DNA from: Anaerolineae bacterium
GTDB taxonomy: Bacteria; Chloroflexota; Anaerolineae; B4-G1
Reading direction: 5' to 3'
Length of the DNA stretch: 8,036 nucleotides
Assembly: GCA_027079895.1 (NCBI GenBank)
Contig: JALWUZ010000118.1
Location: 1 to 8,036 of the forward strand
The notes below the pieces were generated by a model. The model had not been told where the DNA came from. It made no database searches and worked only from the letters and a program-made list of their open reading frames with translations. Position numbers and translations under genes: made by a program. The first letter of the stretch is position 1. Each line of letters begins with the position of its first letter. Of the stretch, positions 5,417 through 8,036 are shown piece after piece.

Positions 5417-6910
5417 TAATCAGATTACTACCCTCCTTGATGTTTTCGCGGTTCGGTAAGCTCTAATGCATATTTCAGGGAAGGATGAACTCGTAATTCG
5501 TCAGACGGCCTTAAATTCTCCCATGATGGGGTTTCATACCGATACATAACCCGCGAGCCACCTCGAGAACCACCTCTTCTATACACTCCTAGCACACTAA
5601 GGGCAATTAGCTCTTGCAATGCAAGAGCACCATCTATTCCCCTCTGCCTACACACTACCAAAAATTCTTCCTTTTTTACAATCTCTTTTCCTAGTTCCTT
5701 AAGTGTCTCAAAGAGAACATCAATGCGGGCACTTTGCAGAGATTTGCTTTCATCTATTATTTCATTACGCATATAGTCTGAGTAAGGCCGTTCAGCCTCA
5801 TAAATACAAGCATTATCTATGCGCTCTATGCCGTGGGACTTGGCACATTCTAAAGCAAAAGAGCAAAATCGAATCATATCTCGCGGCCTCAACATGGTTC
5901 TTTTCACAATATACCTGAGTGGTGATTGGGAACTTCTCAACCGCTCATCTGTAAATACATCATTCCAATCTCCTCTAGCGCTCGCTTGGATACGTCGGGA
6001 AATTAAGTCTCGCAGTCTATTTTCATCCCATACTAATCTCACTATACTATCTGAGAGCTTGTTCTTATCCTCAAATCGTAGCTGTTCATAAATATCTGAT
6101 CGCAAGAAAAGGATTACGCGAAGGTTTTTGTTCCTCTCAATAGCCGCTCGCATAACATCGCGCGCGGCCAGGATTAAGCCTATTAGCAATAATTTTGATT
6201 CTTCAGAGCCATCCCAACCTAAGTCAAGCTGATCGAACAATAAATAAATCGGCTCTGCGTCTTTGCTGGGAAGAAGTGAAAGAATACGAGATTCCAGCTC
6301 TCTATTTGCAAAATTAATGAGTTGACTCAGACGAATTTCTGGAGGCCCCACGTCAGACTCCACTTTTACGCCTTGAATCTGGAACAGGCGAATGTTTCTA
6401 GCACGATCCACCAACACCTCAGTAAAACTAGGTGCTATACTTCCGTAAGCACGCTTCAAAAAATTTTTTAGATATCTGCGATTCCCGTTTAAGAGATTTC
6501 TCCACCACACTGGATCCCATAGCCTAAACTTTGATGGACGACTATAGCCAATTACCTCCTTTGCCAATAAAACCCAAAGAGTATATTTCCATGAATTTAC
6601 ATAAATATGCTCTTGAGGCGCCCCAGAATCTTTGATGCGTTTATGTATTTCCCAAGGATAATCCTGTAAAGTTAAGCCAATGATTTTGCCTTCACCAGCA
6701 TCCTTCAATGAAAGATATACTGCACTCTTACCACTTCCTTTTCGTCCAATAACCAATATCCGTTCCGGAGTTTGCAAGATATCTACATACTCTGGCGTTT
6801 CAAGGAAATAAGAGCGTAACGCCCTTTCTTCCTCCTCTGCCGCGATATGACCAAACTGAACATGTTCTAGCCCTTTGTACATAGACATTGACATTCTCCT
6901 CACAGCCTAA
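5310..6910 (-). mobile_element. Gene cassette 2 (P-loop ATPase cassette with attC-like site A)
   Basis: If the flanking sites are attC, integron recombination between G and TT of each GTTRRRY core sets these boundaries: the start just inside the core of site B and the end at the G of the core of site A. The unit holds one gene in the same orientation as its attC, filling almost the whole cassette, as is usual. It is visibly richer in A+T than the protease gene on its left. Boundaries are inferred from the cores, not observed. Confidence 0.6.
5428..6888 (-). CDS. P-loop ATPase, Sll1717-like, cassette-borne
   Basis: This 486-residue protein has a Walker A motif GRKGSGKS (48-55) preceded by the strand RILVI, and a Walker B strand IYLLFDQLD (214-222). 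A later strand and charged motif, VILFLRSDIYEQLRFEDKNKLSD (258-280), and TMLRPRDMIRFCSFAL (331-346) follow; the C-terminus looks like a winged-helix-type tail. Start region FGHIAAEEEERAL and the overall order resemble the poorly characterised Sll1717-type P-loop ATPases. GTG 6903 and ATGs 6894 and 6882 are also in frame; ATG 6888 is chosen because GAGGAG lies 7 nt upstream. No nuclease or membrane segment is evident. Its position as a single-gene cassette beside a nuclease cassette suggests a role in defence or conflict, which is inference; substrate and partner are unknown. Base composition is A+T-rich relative to the flanks, consistent with transfer. Confidence 0.75.
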   Translation of the reverse strand: MSMYKGLEHVQFGHIAAEEEERALRSYFLETPEYVDILQTPERILVIGRKGSGKSAVYLSLKDAGEGKIIGLTLQDYPWEIHKRIKDSGAPQEHIYVNSWKYTLWVLLAKEVIGYSRPSKFRLWDPVWWRNLLNGNRRYLKNFLKRAYGSIAPSFTEVLVDRARNIRLFQIQGVKVESDVGPPEIRLSQLINFANRELESRILSLLPSKDAEPIYLLFDQLDLGWDGSEESKLLLIGLILAARDVMRAAIERNKNLRVILFLRSDIYEQLRFEDKNKLSDSIVRLVWDENRLRDLISRRIQASARGDWNDVFTDERLRSSQSPLRYIVKRTMLRPRDMIRFCSFALECAKSHGIERIDNACIYEAERPYSDYMRNEIIDESKSLQSARIDVLFETLKELGKEIVKKEEFLVVCRQRGIDGALALQELIALSVLGVYRRGGSRGGSRVMYRYETPSWENLRPSDELRVHPSLKYALELTEPRKHQGG

Positions 6911-7031
6911 CGTTGGGATCAGCGGCAGCGGCGGTGACTGCGAAACCACCACGACCAGCCCGCTACTCCCCTTACAAATCGCGCCCGCTTTCTCACCGCC
7001 GAAGGCGGGCCGGCTGCACGCCTGGTTAGCC
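6905..7031 (-). repeat. attC-like recombination site B (after the nuclease gene)
   Basis: On the minus strand the site begins GGCTAAC (7031-7025) and ends with a perfect GTTRRRY core, GTTAGGC (6911-6905). Both outer boxes are followed by an 8-nt spacer and then a CAGC inner box. The upstream inner box has an extra C (CAGC-C-GG against CAGC-GG). The TAA stop of the nuclease gene is inside the outer box, a compact arrangement common in cassettes. Its centre contains a secondary hairpin (CCCGCC-TTC-GGCGG, near 7000-7012) and is unlike sites A and C. Confidence 0.7.
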
Positions 7032-7634
7032 CGCCGCTTCTATCGCTGCTTTGCGCACTGCTTCTCTTAATTCATTGTACGAAACTGCCCGTCCCGCCAA
7101 GTTTTCAAGGCTGCGCAAAGTTATAGAATGCTGACTCCGGGTACGCGCATTGAGAACCGCGGTCGGCAAAACAAAAAATTGCCACTGTTCCACGTTTAGA
7201 GGATCAATAGATGATTTGTCTTTATGGGCCAGAAGCGCAAAAACGTAAACTTTAGCGTGCCGTCGAGGCACTTTCTCTTGCACATTCGTGTCGGCATCCC
7301 ACGCCCTTGTTTTGGGAATGCGGAACGTAATGCGTGAAAAATCGCGCTGGCTCCAAGTTTGAATGTAAGCCGCCGATTTGACCTCCACCGTGATCCCTTC
7401 TGGTGTAATCAGGTCAAACGCTCTCCATTCGTCCCGCACATCGTTCAATTCAATGCCCAGCGCACTGGCAACAATGAACTCTGCCAAAATTCCACGTGTA
7501 GCATTGCTCACCAAATCGGACGAACTCCAACGCCAGAAATCAAGCAAAGTAATTCCAAGAGGGCGGCCATTCGAGTGCAGGGGTTCATCTCCACTTTTAG
7601 GGACAGGAAAAATCCGTGAGAGTTTTTTCGTCAT
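7026..7634 (-). CDS. PD-(D/E)XK nuclease-like protein, cassette-borne
   Basis: This 202-residue protein carries the core of the PD-(D/E)XK nuclease fold. A helix with RGILAEFIVASALG (48-61) supplies a conserved acidic residue (Glu52), and AFDLITPEGITVEVKSAAYIQTW (72-94) supplies Asp74, Glu84 and Lys86 in the D-x9-E-V-K arrangement. All residues expected for metal-dependent DNA cleavage are present. The N-terminal LLDFWRWSSSDLVSNATRG is typical of a small uncharacterised restriction-endonuclease-like family. No methyltransferase or specificity subunit is encoded nearby, so a classical restriction-modification pair is unlikely here. The start at 7634 has only a weak AGAAG-type ribosome-binding site and overlaps a 5-codon leader frame. 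Specific target and function are unknown. A defence role is plausible from the fold and the cassette setting. Confidence 0.75.
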   Translation of the reverse strand: MTKKLSRIFPVPKSGDEPLHSNGRPLGITLLDFWRWSSSDLVSNATRGILAEFIVASALGIELNDVRDEWRAFDLITPEGITVEVKSAAYIQTWSQRDFSRITFRIPKTRAWDADTNVQEKVPRRHAKVYVFALLAHKDKSSIDPLNVEQWQFFVLPTAVLNARTRSQHSITLRSLENLAGRAVSYNELREAVRKAAIEAAG

Positions 7635-7648
7635 CGTGCGCTTCTCAT
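7631..7648 (-). other. Five-codon leader frame overlapping the nuclease start
   Basis: Just after the core of site C, ATG AGA AGC GCA CGA TGA reads on the minus strand, and its TGA overlaps the nuclease ATG (ATGA). Such mini-frames near integron cores can raise translation of cassette genes that lack a good ribosome-binding site; a short frame in attI1 of class 1 integrons does so. Here the role is a guess and the overlap may be chance. Confidence 0.25.
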
Positions 7649-7653
7649 TGGCG

Positions 7654-7781
7654 GGCCAACGATTGCGTCAACGGCACGGCGTCGCCGTCCAACCCCCACC
7701 GCTGGCGCATGATTTTTGGCCGAAAATCCGCCGACGTTGGCGCGCGGCGGTAGCCGCTGTCCGCTACACACAATGTTGGGC
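7654..7781 (-). repeat. attC-like recombination site C (before the nuclease gene)
   Basis: On the minus strand the site begins GCCCAAC (7781-7775) and ends GTTGGCC (7660-7654). Eight-nt spacers follow both outer boxes. Then AGCGG-A-CA on the upstream arm faces AACGG-CA on the downstream arm, so one extra A is again unpaired, as in site A. The outer boxes use CAAC where A and B use TAAC. The central part shares AGCGGAC, GCGGCTAC, GCCGCGCGCCAA and GTTGGACGGCGACGC with site A. It should be the 3' end of another cassette whose gene would lie to the right, but no gene is recognisable there. Confidence 0.65.
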
Positions 7782-8036
7782 GCCCACCACAACCCGCGCC
7801 GGAGACCCCACACCGCGCCACGACCGCGCCGGATACCGCGACCGCTTGGAAGCCCTGACAGGCTACAACGGCGACCAGCAGGCTACCGATAGGATACCAC
7901 GTTTCCCCGGCGCGTCAAAACTTACGTCGGCGACCGGGCCCAGACTACCGCCGCTTACGAACACAGCCCCCCCCCCCCCACCCACGCGCGACCCCCCCGC
8001 CCCGCCGACGGGCCCACCGCCGACACCCACAGCCAA
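7782..8036. other. Gene-free, C-rich contig edge of doubtful quality
   Basis: No credible gene, RNA or repeat was found here. The last 70 bases hold a run of 13 C (7967-7979) and another of 7 C (7992-7998) in a very C-rich, G+C-only context, which looks like sequencing or assembly decay at a contig end. An upstream cassette gene ending near 7785 on the minus strand would be expected from site C, but every minus frame is broken by stops, so it is absent, degraded or corrupted by errors. Confidence 0.6.

Larger units (their letters stand above)
6911..7659 (-). mobile_element. Gene cassette 1 (PD-(D/E)XK nuclease cassette with attC-like site B)
   Basis: This is the inferred cassette between the recombination points in the cores of site C (G7660/T7659) and site B. 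It is about 0.75 kb and carries a single gene oriented with its attC-like site. Gene start and stop lie close to the two cores, leaving almost no spare sequence. That economy is characteristic of integron cassettes. Confidence 0.6.

Noticed and set aside
5304..7781. The repeats as CRISPR repeats, REP elements or a composite transposon
   Set aside because: The spacing is gene-sized, repeats are imperfect and directly oriented with internal dyads, no transposase or cas gene is present, and the six-arm box-spacer-box pattern fits attC better.
7631..7813. A 60-codon minus-strand frame across site C
   Set aside because: It lies inside the attC-like palindrome, has no ribosome-binding site and no recognisable sequence; palindromic G+C-rich DNA explains the open frame.
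7967..7998. C homopolymers as a biological phase-variable tract
   Set aside because: They lie in a gene-free edge whose composition decays toward the last base; sequencing or assembly error is simpler.

Overview
The window reads as a G+C-rich bacterial chromosome fragment, possibly Chloroflexota/Anaerolineae. That guess rests on base composition and the style of the Lon-like, universal stress and thioredoxin-type proteins, and is not proven. All credible genes lie on the minus strand, so functional order runs from high to low coordinates. No tRNA, rRNA, CRISPR array, transposase or integrase gene was seen.

Right part (5304-7781): a small gene-cassette array. Three imperfect palindromes of 113-128 bp (7654-7781, 6905-7031, 5304-5416) have the architecture of integron attC recombination sites: outer YAAC/GTTR boxes, an unpaired 8-nt spacer on each side, then an inner box carrying one extra unpaired base on the upstream arm. 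They separate two single-gene cassettes in the same orientation. One gene (7026-7634) encodes a PD-(D/E)XK nuclease-like protein. The other (5428-6888) encodes a P-loop ATPase resembling the Sll1717-type family. Both are visibly richer in A+T than the flanks, as expected of acquired genes. Further right (7782-8036) there is no gene, and the sequence ends in C homopolymers that look like a poor-quality contig edge. An integrase, if present, would be beyond it.

Middle (2792-5289): a large Lon-family AAA+ protease with a conserved Ser/Lys dyad. It starts only 14 nt after the last attC-like site. Its stop codon lies inside a strong intrinsic terminator.

Left part (1-2735): a tandem-domain universal stress protein. 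Then, behind a candidate promoter whose -10 box lies in a long inverted repeat, comes an apparent operon of a MIP18/DUF59 iron-sulfur assembly factor, HigB toxin and HigA antitoxin, tightly packed. Last is an exported protein with two thioredoxin-like domains (CPHC and CQEC), cut by the window edge. The main points of interest are the integrase-less attC array with a nuclease and an ATPase (a candidate defence pair) next to lon, and the toxin-antitoxin pair placed directly behind the iron-sulfur gene.
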